A DNA stretch of 42,567 nucleotides from a virus, in the IMG/VR virus record IMGVR_UViG_3300034072_002197, positions 1-42,567 of that record; one strand, written 5' to 3'. The notes under the pieces were generated by a model. That model saw only the letters and a program-made list of their open reading frames with translations, was not told the DNA's origin and did not search any database. Made by a program: the position numbers and the translations under genes. Every line of letters starts with the position of its first letter. Position 1 is the first letter of the stretch. Shown piece after piece: positions 29,880 to 38,272 of the stretch.

Positions 29880-30305
29880 GTGGCCGATCTCAAAATGACT
29901 GGCCTTAAAGACCTTGAGGCAGCACTTCTGGAGATGGCCACCAAGGAGGCCAAGCGCATCGGCAAATTGGCGCTACGTAATGCCGCAAAGCCCATCCTCT
30001 CTGAATACAAAGCTAGGACGAAGGTTAAGACCGGCGATCTGGTGAGCAACGAAAGCGCGGGCACGCGCTTGAACAAGCGGCAGCGTTCGCTCACACCTCG
30101 CCCAGGTCCAAGCGAGATTGAAATCCATATCGGCACAGCCGACCCGGGCGGGATCATGGAAGAATTCGGCAACCGCAATCAGGTCGCCAATCCGGCACTT
30201 ACACCGGCTTGGGACAAAGAAGGTGGTGAGACTGCGCTACGCCGTATCGGCGAAGAGCTTGGCGCGGGAATCGAGCGGTTCGCAGCCCGCGCAAAGAAAG
30301 GCTGA
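29880..30305 (+). CDS. HK97 gp10-like tail completion protein
   Basis: 141 aa from GTG 29880. MTGLKDLEAALLEMATKEAK, ALRNAAKPILSEYKARTKVK, then EFGNRNQVANPALTPAW are typical of the HK97 gp10/minor tail completion family, which acts at the head-tail interface. It begins 1 bp after the previous stop. Confidence 0.88.
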   Translation: MADLKMTGLKDLEAALLEMATKEAKRIGKLALRNAAKPILSEYKARTKVKTGDLVSNESAGTRLNKRQRSLTPRPGPSEIEIHIGTADPGGIMEEFGNRNQVANPALTPAWDKEGGETALRRIGEELGAGIERFAARAKKG

Positions 30306-30308
30306 AGA

Positions 30309-30716
30309 ATGGCACTCGAGGAAGCGCTGGTTGCGCGCGTAAAAACGGCCGCGGGCGTCGAAGCGATGATCGATGAGCCGAACCGGATCACATACTTTGA
30401 GCGGGTGAGGGGGGCTGGTCTTCCGGCGATTTCCATCCTCACCGTCTCGATCACCGATGGATGGACGCACGACGGCGCCAATGGCTTCGACTGGGTGCGC
30501 GTCCGGTTCGATATCTGGGCTGCGAAACGCACTGATGCGGTCGAACTCGGCCGGTTGATCCGCGCAGACATGCAGGTCGCCAAGGAAATATCCGGCGTGC
30601 GTTTTCAGCGCGCGGAGCGGTTGGCACAGCGGAATATTGACGAGGGCGAACAAGAGGGCGGTGGGGAGCTTTTCCGGCTGCAGCAAGAGTACGGCTTTTA
30701 CTACGAGGAGCTTTGA
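30309..30716 (+). CDS. Tail terminator-type protein (DUF3168)
   Basis: 135 aa. MALEEALVARVKTAAGVEAM and a beta core (TYFERVRGAGLPAISILTVS, FDWVRVRFDIWAAK) match DUF3168, the tail terminator / tail completion family that caps the tail tube. Ends QEYGFYYEEL. Confidence 0.82.
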   Translation: MALEEALVARVKTAAGVEAMIDEPNRITYFERVRGAGLPAISILTVSITDGWTHDGANGFDWVRVRFDIWAAKRTDAVELGRLIRADMQVAKEISGVRFQRAERLAQRNIDEGEQEGGGELFRLQQEYGFYYEEL

Positions 30717-30718
30717 AC

Positions 30719-31156
30719 ATGACGGACCAGGCCAAGAATTCGTTCGGCGCCGAACTGTGGATGGGGCCCGCAGGCGGCACCCTGGTAAAGATCGCGGAAC
30801 TGACATCTGTCACGCCGCCCAAGCGCTCGCGCGGCACGAAGGACGTAACCACCCATGACAGTCCGGGTGGCGCGCAGCAGTTCATCGCGTCGGGCATTTA
30901 TGATTCCGGCGAGTTCGGCGGCGCGGGCAACTACATCGCTGGCAGCGCCAGCGACGACCTCCTCACCGCTGCACTGATCGACGGCGAGACGCGCGACTTC
31001 AAGTATGTCTCGAAGGGCGCAGATGATACCTTCGATTCCGCCTTCTCCGGCATCCTGACCGACTACGGCGTTGACGAACTTCCGGTCGACGGCGTGCAGA
31101 CCTTCACCTTTGGTGGCAAGGTAACCGGCGAAATCACGCAGGCGGCGTCGGCCTGA
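30719..31156 (+). CDS. Major tail protein (tube)
   Basis: 145 aa from ATG 30719 with GAGGAG upstream (in-frame TTG at 30713 rejected). TP901-1/phi13-type tube subunit: GAELWMGPAGGTLVKIAELT near the start, THDSPGGAQQFIASG and DYGVDELPVDGVQTFTF, GKVTGE near the end. It polymerises into the tail tube around the tape measure. It is the only tube gene in the window, so tails built with TMP1 would use it. Confidence 0.85.
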   Translation: MTDQAKNSFGAELWMGPAGGTLVKIAELTSVTPPKRSRGTKDVTTHDSPGGAQQFIASGIYDSGEFGGAGNYIAGSASDDLLTAALIDGETRDFKYVSKGADDTFDSAFSGILTDYGVDELPVDGVQTFTFGGKVTGEITQAASA

Positions 31157-31575
31157 TGTCGGCGCCTGATGGCCAGGTATCGTTCGAATACGATCGATGC
31201 CAGTTCACAATGGTGTTCGACATGAAGGCCATCGCCTTTTTCGAGCGCGAGGCCGACTGTTCGATCCTTGTCCCCTTGCGAGATCTGGCAAATGCGCAAG
31301 ACGATCCGACTGCCAATCCGCCTAAGCTTAGTCATGTGGCATTGCTGGTTCAGTCTGGCCTTCGTGCATTTCATCCTGAAATCTCACTCGACAAGGCGAT
31401 GAGGATGGCTTCGGATCCTGCAGTGCAGGCAGCGCTTGGTACCGCGCAGCGCGCAAGTCAGCCTCAGGCGGGGCCTGACGACAGGAGCATTGAGGGAAAC
31501 GTTCAGACGGCCACGCGATCGAAAACCAGTGGCCGTGGGAAATCCACCTCGGCCAAGCGCTCGAAGCGGGATTAA
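31156..31575 (+). CDS. Tail assembly chaperone, upstream (G-like) frame
   Basis: 139 aa, ATG overlapping the preceding stop. The N-terminal FEYDRCQFTMVFDMKAIAFF and LVQSGLRAFHPEISLDKAM match tail-chaperone G-type proteins (GTA gp10-like). A slippery GGGAAAC near its 3' end (31494-31500) lets a fraction of ribosomes enter the -1 frame to make a longer G-T fusion. Without slippage the end is basic and repetitive (KTSGRGKSTSAKRSKRD). It precedes the tape measure gene, as in lambda. Confidence 0.82.
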   Translation: MSAPDGQVSFEYDRCQFTMVFDMKAIAFFEREADCSILVPLRDLANAQDDPTANPPKLSHVALLVQSGLRAFHPEISLDKAMRMASDPAVQAALGTAQRASQPQAGPDDRSIEGNVQTATRSKTSGRGKSTSAKRSKRD

Positions 31576-31826
31576 CTGCTAGCGAATACTGGTCTGCGAC
31601 GCCGCGCATGATCGACATCGCATGCAAAGCATATTTTCGTAGGCGCGGCTGGCTTGCGTGGCACACTGCGATGCTAATTCGGCAGGACGGCAAGAGCTTC
31701 CCTTCGCTTGGTGATTTGACTGGCGAAGCTCGCAACAAGCGAACCTCGAAGGTGGTCAACACCGCCGAGCTCAAGCACAACATGAAGCTGTTCAAGGCTG
31801 CGCTTGAAGCGCGGAAAGGTGGCTGA
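31494..31826 (+). CDS. Tail assembly chaperone, downstream (T-like) frame reached by -1 frameshift
   Basis: From the slippery G-GGA-AAC at 31494-31500 the -1 frame is open to 31826: ...QWPWEIHLGQALEAGLTASE, YWSATPRMIDIACKAYFRRR... The W..H...GL...YW..TPR pattern is typical of tail-chaperone T domains. The frame has no start of its own until an ATG at 31608 in its middle. Zero-frame codons GAG GGA AAC give a perfect X-XXY-YYZ heptamer as in lambda G/GT (GGGAAAG). The stop overlaps the TMP2 start (TGATG). Confidence 0.82.
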   Translation, partial: GKRSDGHAIENQWPWEIHLGQALEAGLTASEYWSATPRMIDIACKAYFRRRGWLAWHTAMLIRQDGKSFPSLGDLTGEARNKRTSKVVNTAELKHNMKLFKAALEARKGG

Positions 31827-34267
31827 TGTCCGCTCTAATCGGTGCACTGCGCGTCACGCTCGGCCTAGACAGCGCTGCTTTCGAAAAGGGCGCCAGCGCT
31901 GTTGAAAAGCGCGCCAAGGGCATGGTGCGAACCGTCGAGGCTCATGGCAAGGCCATGACCGACCTCGGCAAGACCATGTCGGTGGCCGTCACAGCGCCGC
32001 TCGTCGCGTTTGGCGTGAAGTCCGTGCAGGCGGCAATGGAGTCTCGCGACGCCATGGGCCAGGTCGAAGCCGCGCTTGCGAGCATGGGGTCGGCCGCCGG
32101 GCGCACTTCGGATCAGCTTGCCGCAATGGCTGGCAACTTGATGCACAACTCGCTTTACGACGATGACGACATCCTCAGGAAGGTGACCGCTAACCTCCTG
32201 ACGTTCGGCAACGTTGCGGGGGAACAGTTTGACCGGGCGCAGCAAGCTGCAGTCGATCTTGCAGCGCGCATGGGAATGGATCTGCAGGGCGCAACCCTGC
32301 TCGTGGGCAAGGCGCTGAATGACCCTGTAAAGGGCATGGGTGCGCTGCGCAAAGCCGGCATCCAGCTAACCGAGCAGCAGCAGAATCAGATCAAAGCCAT
32401 GGTCGCGGTCGGCAATGCAGCTGGCGCGCAGAAGGTCCTTTTGTCTGAACTCGAAAAGCAGTTTGGTGGAAGCGCGGTGGCTGCGCAAAAGGCAAACCCG
32501 TTCGACACTCTCAAAGATTCTGCGGCTGACTTCATGGAAGCGGTCGGGGGCCAGCTTCTCGAGATCCTGCCCAACATCGCTGCCGCCGTAACCCGCGTTA
32601 TCGACGCGTTCGGTGCGCTATCACCTGGCGTGCAGCAAGCGGTTGTCGTCGGCGGTATGCTAACCGCGGCGTTAGGTCCGGTCCTCACTGTTCTTGGAAC
32701 AATCACGAGCGCAATGGCGCCATTCCTCGGCGTGCTGGGCACGGCGTTTGCCGAAGGCGGAATACTGGTCGCAGCCCAGGCTGCACTTGTCGGCCTTGGC
32801 GCCGCCTTGGGCCCCGTCCTTATTCCCATCGCGGCCCTCGCAGGGGCAGGCGCGCTCATCTATGCGAACTGGGAAAAGATCGGTCCCGTTCTATCTGAGT
32901 TTTGGCAGGCGCTGCAGGCCGCGCTCGGCCCGCCACTGCAGGAGATGGTGGCGACGGTCACCAGCACGCTCACCGAACTTTGGAACGGTCCCCTTGGCGA
33001 GGCAATGCGCACAGCTATCGGTCTGATCGGCGACTTCGTGGTCTGGCAGACGAAGGCCTTCGGCCCAGTTTTTATCGCCCTGCTGCGCGCAGCGGTCGAT
33101 GTCGTCTCGAACGTCCTTGGCGTGGTCGGCGATGCTCTCAAGACGGTTTCGCGTTTACTCGCAGGAGATTGGGCGGGCGCCTGGGATTCGGCCAAGAGCC
33201 TTGCCATCCACGCGCTGAAGGCGATCAACGCTGCGTTTGCAGGCCTCCCGGGCTTCGTTACGGATATCATGATGCGCCTTGTCACGGCGGTGAGCAGCTG
33301 GGTCGGCGACAAGCTCAACGCGATCTGGGAAAGCGCCGTCCAGAAGATCGACTGGGTGAAACAGAAGTTCTTCGAGCTTTACGACGCCGTCGTCGGCCAC
33401 TCCTACATTCCGGACATGGTGGACGGCATCGCGGCACAAATGCTCCGCCTAGACGGCGTGATGGTTGATAAGGCCGACAAGGCGACTTCCAAAACGAAGG
33501 AGGCGTTCCGCAAGCTGGCCGAAGAAGTGCAGCCGCTACTCGCGCGCTTGTTCCCTGAGGCCACCGCAATCAACGCCTACAACGCCGACACAGCGACGAT
33601 AGCCAAGGCGCAAAAGGCGGGCATCCTTTCCGGCAGTATGGCGGACGAAGCGCGGCACCGCCTCGCCATCGAGGGACGGTCGAGCGATTCCGCCATCCCC
33701 GGCATGATGGCCGACCCATTCGTGCAGGACATCAGCAAGATCAACGATGCTCTCGATCGACTGCAGCAGGGCACGATGTCCAAGGGAGGTGGCATTAATC
33801 AAGCGACCGTCCGCATTGCGAAGTCTTTCAGGGAAATGGCCCAAGACACGCTCAATTCGCTGCAGAACGTCGCGAATGCAATTCAGGGCGGCGGCTTCCT
33901 CAACATTCTGGGTGCCGTAATAAATCTTGGCATGCAGCTTGGTAGCGTCGGAGCCTTTGGGAAGACGGTTCAGACGAGGATCAACGCCCCGGGCGTGCCT
34001 GGATATGCCAACGGCACAAGCTTCCATCCGGGCGGGTGGGCGCGGGTCGGCGAGCGCGGACCTGAAATGGTCGAACTCCCTAGAGGGTCGGCTGTGCACC
34101 CTCACGGCGCTCCGGGTAGCGGCGGAGATACTTTCGTCTTCAAGGGCAACCTTCTGACGCCGGAATTCTGGGCCCAGATCAACACAGGTCATGCTGTCGC
34201 CGCTCAGGCAGGCGGCGAGCTGGGTTATCGCAAGGTGGTTACCAAGGGGCGGAGGCGACTGGCATGA
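31826..34267 (+). CDS. Tape measure protein 2 of the main phage
   Basis: 813 aa, ATG overlapping the chaperone stop. Same organisation as TMP1: conserved N-terminal 265 residues, hydrophobic segments in the middle (about 280-460), and a C-terminal GNLLTPEFWAQINTGHAVAA with a basic end (KGRRRLA). It differs from TMP1 mainly in the region after residue 265 and before the last 60. It is flanked by a complete tail gene set, so this is the resident copy. Length predicts a tail similar to that given by TMP1 (813 against 828 residues). Confidence 0.93.
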   Translation: MSALIGALRVTLGLDSAAFEKGASAVEKRAKGMVRTVEAHGKAMTDLGKTMSVAVTAPLVAFGVKSVQAAMESRDAMGQVEAALASMGSAAGRTSDQLAAMAGNLMHNSLYDDDDILRKVTANLLTFGNVAGEQFDRAQQAAVDLAARMGMDLQGATLLVGKALNDPVKGMGALRKAGIQLTEQQQNQIKAMVAVGNAAGAQKVLLSELEKQFGGSAVAAQKANPFDTLKDSAADFMEAVGGQLLEILPNIAAAVTRVIDAFGALSPGVQQAVVVGGMLTAALGPVLTVLGTITSAMAPFLGVLGTAFAEGGILVAAQAALVGLGAALGPVLIPIAALAGAGALIYANWEKIGPVLSEFWQALQAALGPPLQEMVATVTSTLTELWNGPLGEAMRTAIGLIGDFVVWQTKAFGPVFIALLRAAVDVVSNVLGVVGDALKTVSRLLAGDWAGAWDSAKSLAIHALKAINAAFAGLPGFVTDIMMRLVTAVSSWVGDKLNAIWESAVQKIDWVKQKFFELYDAVVGHSYIPDMVDGIAAQMLRLDGVMVDKADKATSKTKEAFRKLAEEVQPLLARLFPEATAINAYNADTATIAKAQKAGILSGSMADEARHRLAIEGRSSDSAIPGMMADPFVQDISKINDALDRLQQGTMSKGGGINQATVRIAKSFREMAQDTLNSLQNVANAIQGGGFLNILGAVINLGMQLGSVGAFGKTVQTRINAPGVPGYANGTSFHPGGWARVGERGPEMVELPRGSAVHPHGAPGSGGDTFVFKGNLLTPEFWAQINTGHAVAAQAGGELGYRKVVTKGRRRLA

Positions 34268-34854
34268 TCGAGCTGCCAACCGAGTTCAGTCCACGCGAGG
34301 CGATGCCACAGCTGCTCGATTTCGGGATGATCTTGCGGCCTGCATCTGGTGCAGGCGCATTGCGTGTAAACCGCGCTGGCAGCCGCTTCGTACTGCAGGT
34401 CCTTATGCCTGACATGAAGCCGGAAAAGGCGCGTCGCTTCAAATCGCTGATGCTTCGTGCAAAGCGCGAGGGACTGCGCATGCCCTTTCCGCTTCTCGGT
34501 CTCGTACAGGGTGGCGGAGCGGCAAAGGTCGACGGGTCCGGCGCAGCTGGCACGTCACTGCCACTCAAGAACATGACGCCGGGTTTCATGGTGAAACAGG
34601 GTGTCTGGCTCAGTGTCGAGGACGCGGCCGGCACGCGCTGCCTTCATGACGTTGCGGAACCGGCCCGCGTTGATAGTGCCGGGAAAGTCACGCTCTCGAT
34701 TGAGCCCCCACTGCGTGTCGTTCTTGTAAACGATGACGACGTATTGATCGCGAAGCCGACAATCGAGGGCATCATCACCAGCGACGTTAACTGGGCGTTG
34801 CCGGTAGACCGGATCGTGCCAGGCCTTTCCTTCACCTTGGAAGAGACCGACTGA
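34264..34854 (+). CDS. Distal tail-type protein
   Basis: 196 aa, ATG overlapping the TMP2 stop (ATGA). RPASGAGALRVNRAGSRFVL, KARRFKSLMLRAKREGLRMP and an all-beta second half ending VNWALPVDRIVPGLSFTLEE. Directly after the tape measure it occupies the distal-tail position. Family name not recalled with certainty. Confidence 0.65.
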   Translation: MIELPTEFSPREAMPQLLDFGMILRPASGAGALRVNRAGSRFVLQVLMPDMKPEKARRFKSLMLRAKREGLRMPFPLLGLVQGGGAAKVDGSGAAGTSLPLKNMTPGFMVKQGVWLSVEDAAGTRCLHDVAEPARVDSAGKVTLSIEPPLRVVLVNDDDVLIAKPTIEGIITSDVNWALPVDRIVPGLSFTLEETD

Positions 34855-35474
34855 TGCGCTCGGTTTCTCTGACCGGCCTGCTCAAGATCGAATTGCCCGA
34901 TGTCACGGTGCGCCTGTGCGACGGCGGCATCGTGAGGTGGGGCAGTGAGACCTTCAGTGCGAAGGATGCGTTGTTCGGCTCCATAGCCTCGCTCAGCGAG
35001 CTCAACGAAGGCGTCGGCGAGGAAGTGCCCGCCTTCGACATCACGTTCCTACCCCCAGAGAGTTCTACGCCAGACGAGATTGCTGCGCCGGGCTACCAGA
35101 CGGCACGAGTATCGGTATGGATAGCCGAGTATAGCCCTGCTGCAGGGTCTGTTGTGGGGACACCTGACCTGGTGTTCCTCGGCCAACTCGACCAGATCGA
35201 ACTAGGCGTCGAAAAAGACCGGCGCGACTTAGGCTGTTCGGTGGTCAGCCTGGCTGAGCGGCTTTTCAACCGCAACGAGGGCAACACGCTTTCTCCATCG
35301 TTCCACAAATCTATTTGGCCCGGCGAGACCGGGCACGACGCCGCCAACGGTCTCACAATTCCTGTGGCGTGGGGTGTGGAGACCACGAGCGGCACGACAA
35401 GCGGCCTCAGCGGCTTGTTTAACAGCTTCGGCACTGTGGCGGCCGGAGGCGGCGAATATGCGCAGGTAAATTGA
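34854..35474 (+). CDS. Tail protein, probable baseplate hub component
   Basis: 206 aa, beta-rich: VSLTGLLKIELPDVTVRLCD, GGIVRWGSETFSAKDALFGS, then DLVFLGQLDQIELGVEKDRR and LAERLFNRNEGNTLSPSFHK. It resembles GTA-type tail proteins (DUF2163-like) in gene order and beta-strand pattern. It overlaps both neighbours. Confidence 0.68.
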   Translation: MRSVSLTGLLKIELPDVTVRLCDGGIVRWGSETFSAKDALFGSIASLSELNEGVGEEVPAFDITFLPPESSTPDEIAAPGYQTARVSVWIAEYSPAAGSVVGTPDLVFLGQLDQIELGVEKDRRDLGCSVVSLAERLFNRNEGNTLSPSFHKSIWPGETGHDAANGLTIPVAWGVETTSGTTSGLSGLFNSFGTVAAGGGEYAQVN

Positions 35475-35899
35475 TGATCCCAGACCTTATCCGAAGGCAG
35501 CGCGCCACTGAGGCGACGCTCGCGAAATATCGCGCCAAGCCCTTCGAATGGAAAACGGGTGTGACCTGCGTGCACATGGCGCGCTTTCATCTGCGGCAGA
35601 TGGGACATCGTCCACCATCTCTACCGCGCATTGTGTCGCTGCTTGGCGCTTGCCGTGCGCTTGAGCGGAATGGTTGGGCTAGTGTGGCGGACATGCTCGA
35701 TGCGCAACTCTCGCTTGAGCGGATTACGCCTGCTTTCATGCGGGTGGGTGATCTGGCCGTCCTGCCCGGCGAGGGAATGGATGGCATTGTGATCTGCGCT
35801 GGCACTCACAAGTTGCTTGGTTGGCATCAAGACTGGGCATGTGGGATGATCGAGATGGAGGCACCGCTCGACAACCTTATCGGCGCGTGGCGGGCCTGA
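35474..35899 (+). CDS. DUF6950-like tail protein
   Basis: 141 aa from ATG 35474 (TGATG overlap). FEWKTGVTCVHMARFHLRQM has the Cys-(x)n-His layout and AGTHKLLGWHQDWACGMIEM a second His region, reminiscent of the NlpC/P60-derived DUF6950 proteins encoded just before the tail tip in many alphaproteobacterial phages. It may help penetrate peptidoglycan; catalytic competence is unsure. Confidence 0.65.
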   Translation: MIPDLIRRQRATEATLAKYRAKPFEWKTGVTCVHMARFHLRQMGHRPPSLPRIVSLLGACRALERNGWASVADMLDAQLSLERITPAFMRVGDLAVLPGEGMDGIVICAGTHKLLGWHQDWACGMIEMEAPLDNLIGAWRA

Positions 35900-35902
35900 T
35901 CG

Positions 35903-37834
35903 ATGGCGAAAGTTCTCCGTGGAATCGCTGTCGTCGCTGGCGCTGTCGCCCTGTTTGTTCCAGGCCTTCAGGCTGTCGGTGCGCTGTCGATCTCGGCCGG
36001 CACCGCAACGACGATCGCGACCGTGGCAAGCATCGTTGCGACTACGGCAAGCATTGGCGCGCAGGTTCTTACCAAGCCACCGCCGGCGCGTGGCAGCGTG
36101 GGCCAAGTCCTGATCGCTGCTGAGCCACCCAGTCCCTACGTCATGGGTGAGGGCTATTGCGGCGGAGTGCTGCGCTACGACCGCGCTTACGGATACGAGA
36201 ACGACGTGCCAAATCCGTTCCGGTGGCAGGTGTTCGTGCATTCGCACGGGGGGCCGATCCACTCGATAACGCCAAGGCTCGACTATGATGTGATCAGTAG
36301 CTGGTACACGGGCTACCTGCATCTCTACACGCAGCTCGGCGCTTGTCCGGAAAGCTCCGCCCTGATGCCAGGAGCATGGCCGGGCGCTCCTGATTGGTCG
36401 AGCACCTCCAAGCTCTCCGGCCAAGCGGCTCTCGGATGGAACATGCACTTCGATAAGAAGGGCAAGCGCTTCGGATCGGGCGTGCCGCTGCAAGGCGCCT
36501 ATGGCAAGTGGGTGAAGGTCTACGACCCGCGTAAGGACAGCACCCGCCCAGGCGGATCGGGCAGTCACCGCATTGGCGTGGAAGCCACCTACGAGTGGAG
36601 CGAATGCCCCGCGTTGCATGCCGGCACCTATACTTACGGCCGCTGGCAGAACGGCAAGAAGGTCATGGGCATCGGGCAACCCAATGAAGGCATTGACTGG
36701 ACCGCGATCGCCGCTTGGGCCAACGACTGCGACGCAAATGGCTGGACGATCTTCGGGCGGGTGTTCGAACCAGGTGATCGCTGGGCCAACCTGAAGGACA
36801 TTGCCATGGCCGGCGGCGGCCGACCGGTGTTTTCGGGTGGGCTGATCAGTTTCGACTGGGCGAGGCCGCGGGTGGCGCTGGCAACGATCACCGAATCCGA
36901 CCTCGGTGAAGGACGCTTTTCTAAGATAGCGGCCAAGGGCTACGCCGAACGCTTCAACACGCTGGTGCCGAAGTACACCGATCCGGGCAGTAACTGGGAA
37001 CAGGTCAGCGCCGAGGCTGTCAAAGTGGCTGCATATGTCACCGCTGATGGCGAGGAGAGACGGCAGGAATGGCCGCTGAATCTGGTTAAGGATGTGGACC
37101 AGGCAGCGCAGCTGACGCGATACGCGATCGAGGACAGTCGCGAGCAGGAGCCGATCACGATACCGCTGCAGCCGCAGTGGCGTTCGATCAGGCCTGGGGA
37201 GGCTTACGAGCTCGACTTGCCCCAGTTGGGCTACAACGGCCAGCTGGCAGTGCTACAGAGCAGGTCCGTGAACCCGCAGACGTTCGAGGTAACTGCGACC
37301 TTTCGCACTGAGAACGATGCCAAGCATGCCGCAGCCTTGGCGCAAGTTGGTGTCCCGCCGCCGGCGGTGGGTACGGTGCAGACGCCGCAGGAGCGGGACG
37401 AGACACGCGCAAATGCCATGGTGCCGTCAGAGGTGATCACGCAGCTGATCAGCACCAGCTACGTGACCGACAGCGATCCGTCCGATGGCCTGATCCAGGC
37501 AACGGGCACCACCATCACAGTTGAGACACATGCCCGCACGTATACAGACCGAACGGTCACCGTGACGGGCGGTTCGATCACCACGGAAGACGACGGTACG
37601 ACGGCGCTGACTGCGACGACCACCTATCATGTCTACTACGATGACGGTGGAAGGCTTGGCGGCGCGGTCAGCCTGAAGGCCACGAAGATTCCAGCAACGG
37701 CTGCGACGAGCGGCGACAACCCGACGCGCCACTATGTCGGGTCAATCACGACGGACGTCGCCACTGGCGGCACAGGTACCAGTGCCGGCGGCGCGCTTCC
37801 GCCCAGCTGGAAGTACGAAGACTTCTACTTCTAA
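35903..37834 (+). CDS. Tail tip / host specificity protein (J-like)
   Basis: 643 aa. It starts with a hydrophobic segment (MAKVLRGIAVVAGAVALFVP), then LIAAEPPSPYVMGEGYCGGV, a Gly/Trp-rich central part (YNGQLAVLQSRSVNPQTFEV near residue 440) and a Thr-rich C-terminal beta domain ending FYF. It is shorter than lambda J but is in the same place, between tail hub proteins and the fibre. It probably forms the tip that contacts the receptor. The element at 25155 carries only the N-terminal 57 codons of a homologue. Confidence 0.8.
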   Translation: MAKVLRGIAVVAGAVALFVPGLQAVGALSISAGTATTIATVASIVATTASIGAQVLTKPPPARGSVGQVLIAAEPPSPYVMGEGYCGGVLRYDRAYGYENDVPNPFRWQVFVHSHGGPIHSITPRLDYDVISSWYTGYLHLYTQLGACPESSALMPGAWPGAPDWSSTSKLSGQAALGWNMHFDKKGKRFGSGVPLQGAYGKWVKVYDPRKDSTRPGGSGSHRIGVEATYEWSECPALHAGTYTYGRWQNGKKVMGIGQPNEGIDWTAIAAWANDCDANGWTIFGRVFEPGDRWANLKDIAMAGGGRPVFSGGLISFDWARPRVALATITESDLGEGRFSKIAAKGYAERFNTLVPKYTDPGSNWEQVSAEAVKVAAYVTADGEERRQEWPLNLVKDVDQAAQLTRYAIEDSREQEPITIPLQPQWRSIRPGEAYELDLPQLGYNGQLAVLQSRSVNPQTFEVTATFRTENDAKHAAALAQVGVPPPAVGTVQTPQERDETRANAMVPSEVITQLISTSYVTDSDPSDGLIQATGTTITVETHARTYTDRTVTVTGGSITTEDDGTTALTATTTYHVYYDDGGRLGGAVSLKATKIPATAATSGDNPTRHYVGSITTDVATGGTGTSAGGALPPSWKYEDFYF

Positions 37835-37858
37835 GCCCTGATCCCTTCGGAGACAGCA

Positions 37859-38269
37859 ATGAATACCAATTTCGACACCTGGCTGCAGGCCCTTGCAGCC
37901 GGAGGGAAGGGTGGTGCGGCCGTCGTGCTGAAAACAGCCACGCGCGGCCTTGTCTGGAGCGATGTAATCGAAATCGACGGCAACTGGCTGACGGCCACGC
38001 TGGAGGGTTCGATCAGTGCTGCGCCGGATGCGCCGAGCGTGCTGGCCAACATCATTGTCAACTCGCCGAGCTATGACGGCAGCGATGATGTCACATTGTG
38101 GACCGTGTCTCTGGCCGCCGGGACAGGCTCGAACAGCACGGGCTCACTGCCCACTGACACAGATGGTGACGGCGTCGAATACTTGCCGGTTGCCTTCTAT
38201 CTGACGCCATCCGGCGGATCGAAGGAGCTGCTGTTCGGCACGGCGTTCCCACTGACTGGAAAGGTCTGA
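37859..38269 (+). CDS. Hypothetical tail-fibre-associated protein
   Basis: 136 aa with GGAG upstream. Beta-rich, with WSDVIEIDGNWLTATLEGSI and GDGVEYLPVAFYLTPSG. It lies between the tip and fibre genes and ends 3 bp before the fibre. A small structural fibre component is likely. Confidence 0.62.
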   Translation: MNTNFDTWLQALAAGGKGGAAVVLKTATRGLVWSDVIEIDGNWLTATLEGSISAAPDAPSVLANIIVNSPSYDGSDDVTLWTVSLAAGTGSNSTGSLPTDTDGDGVEYLPVAFYLTPSGGSKELLFGTAFPLTGKV

Positions 38270-38272
38270 ACG

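Noticed and set aside
31533-31539. GGGAAAT as the frameshift site of the tail chaperone
   Set aside because: In the zero frame it reads GGG-AAA-T, so the tRNAs would not re-pair after a -1 slip. GGGAAAC at 31494-31500 is in the right phase.
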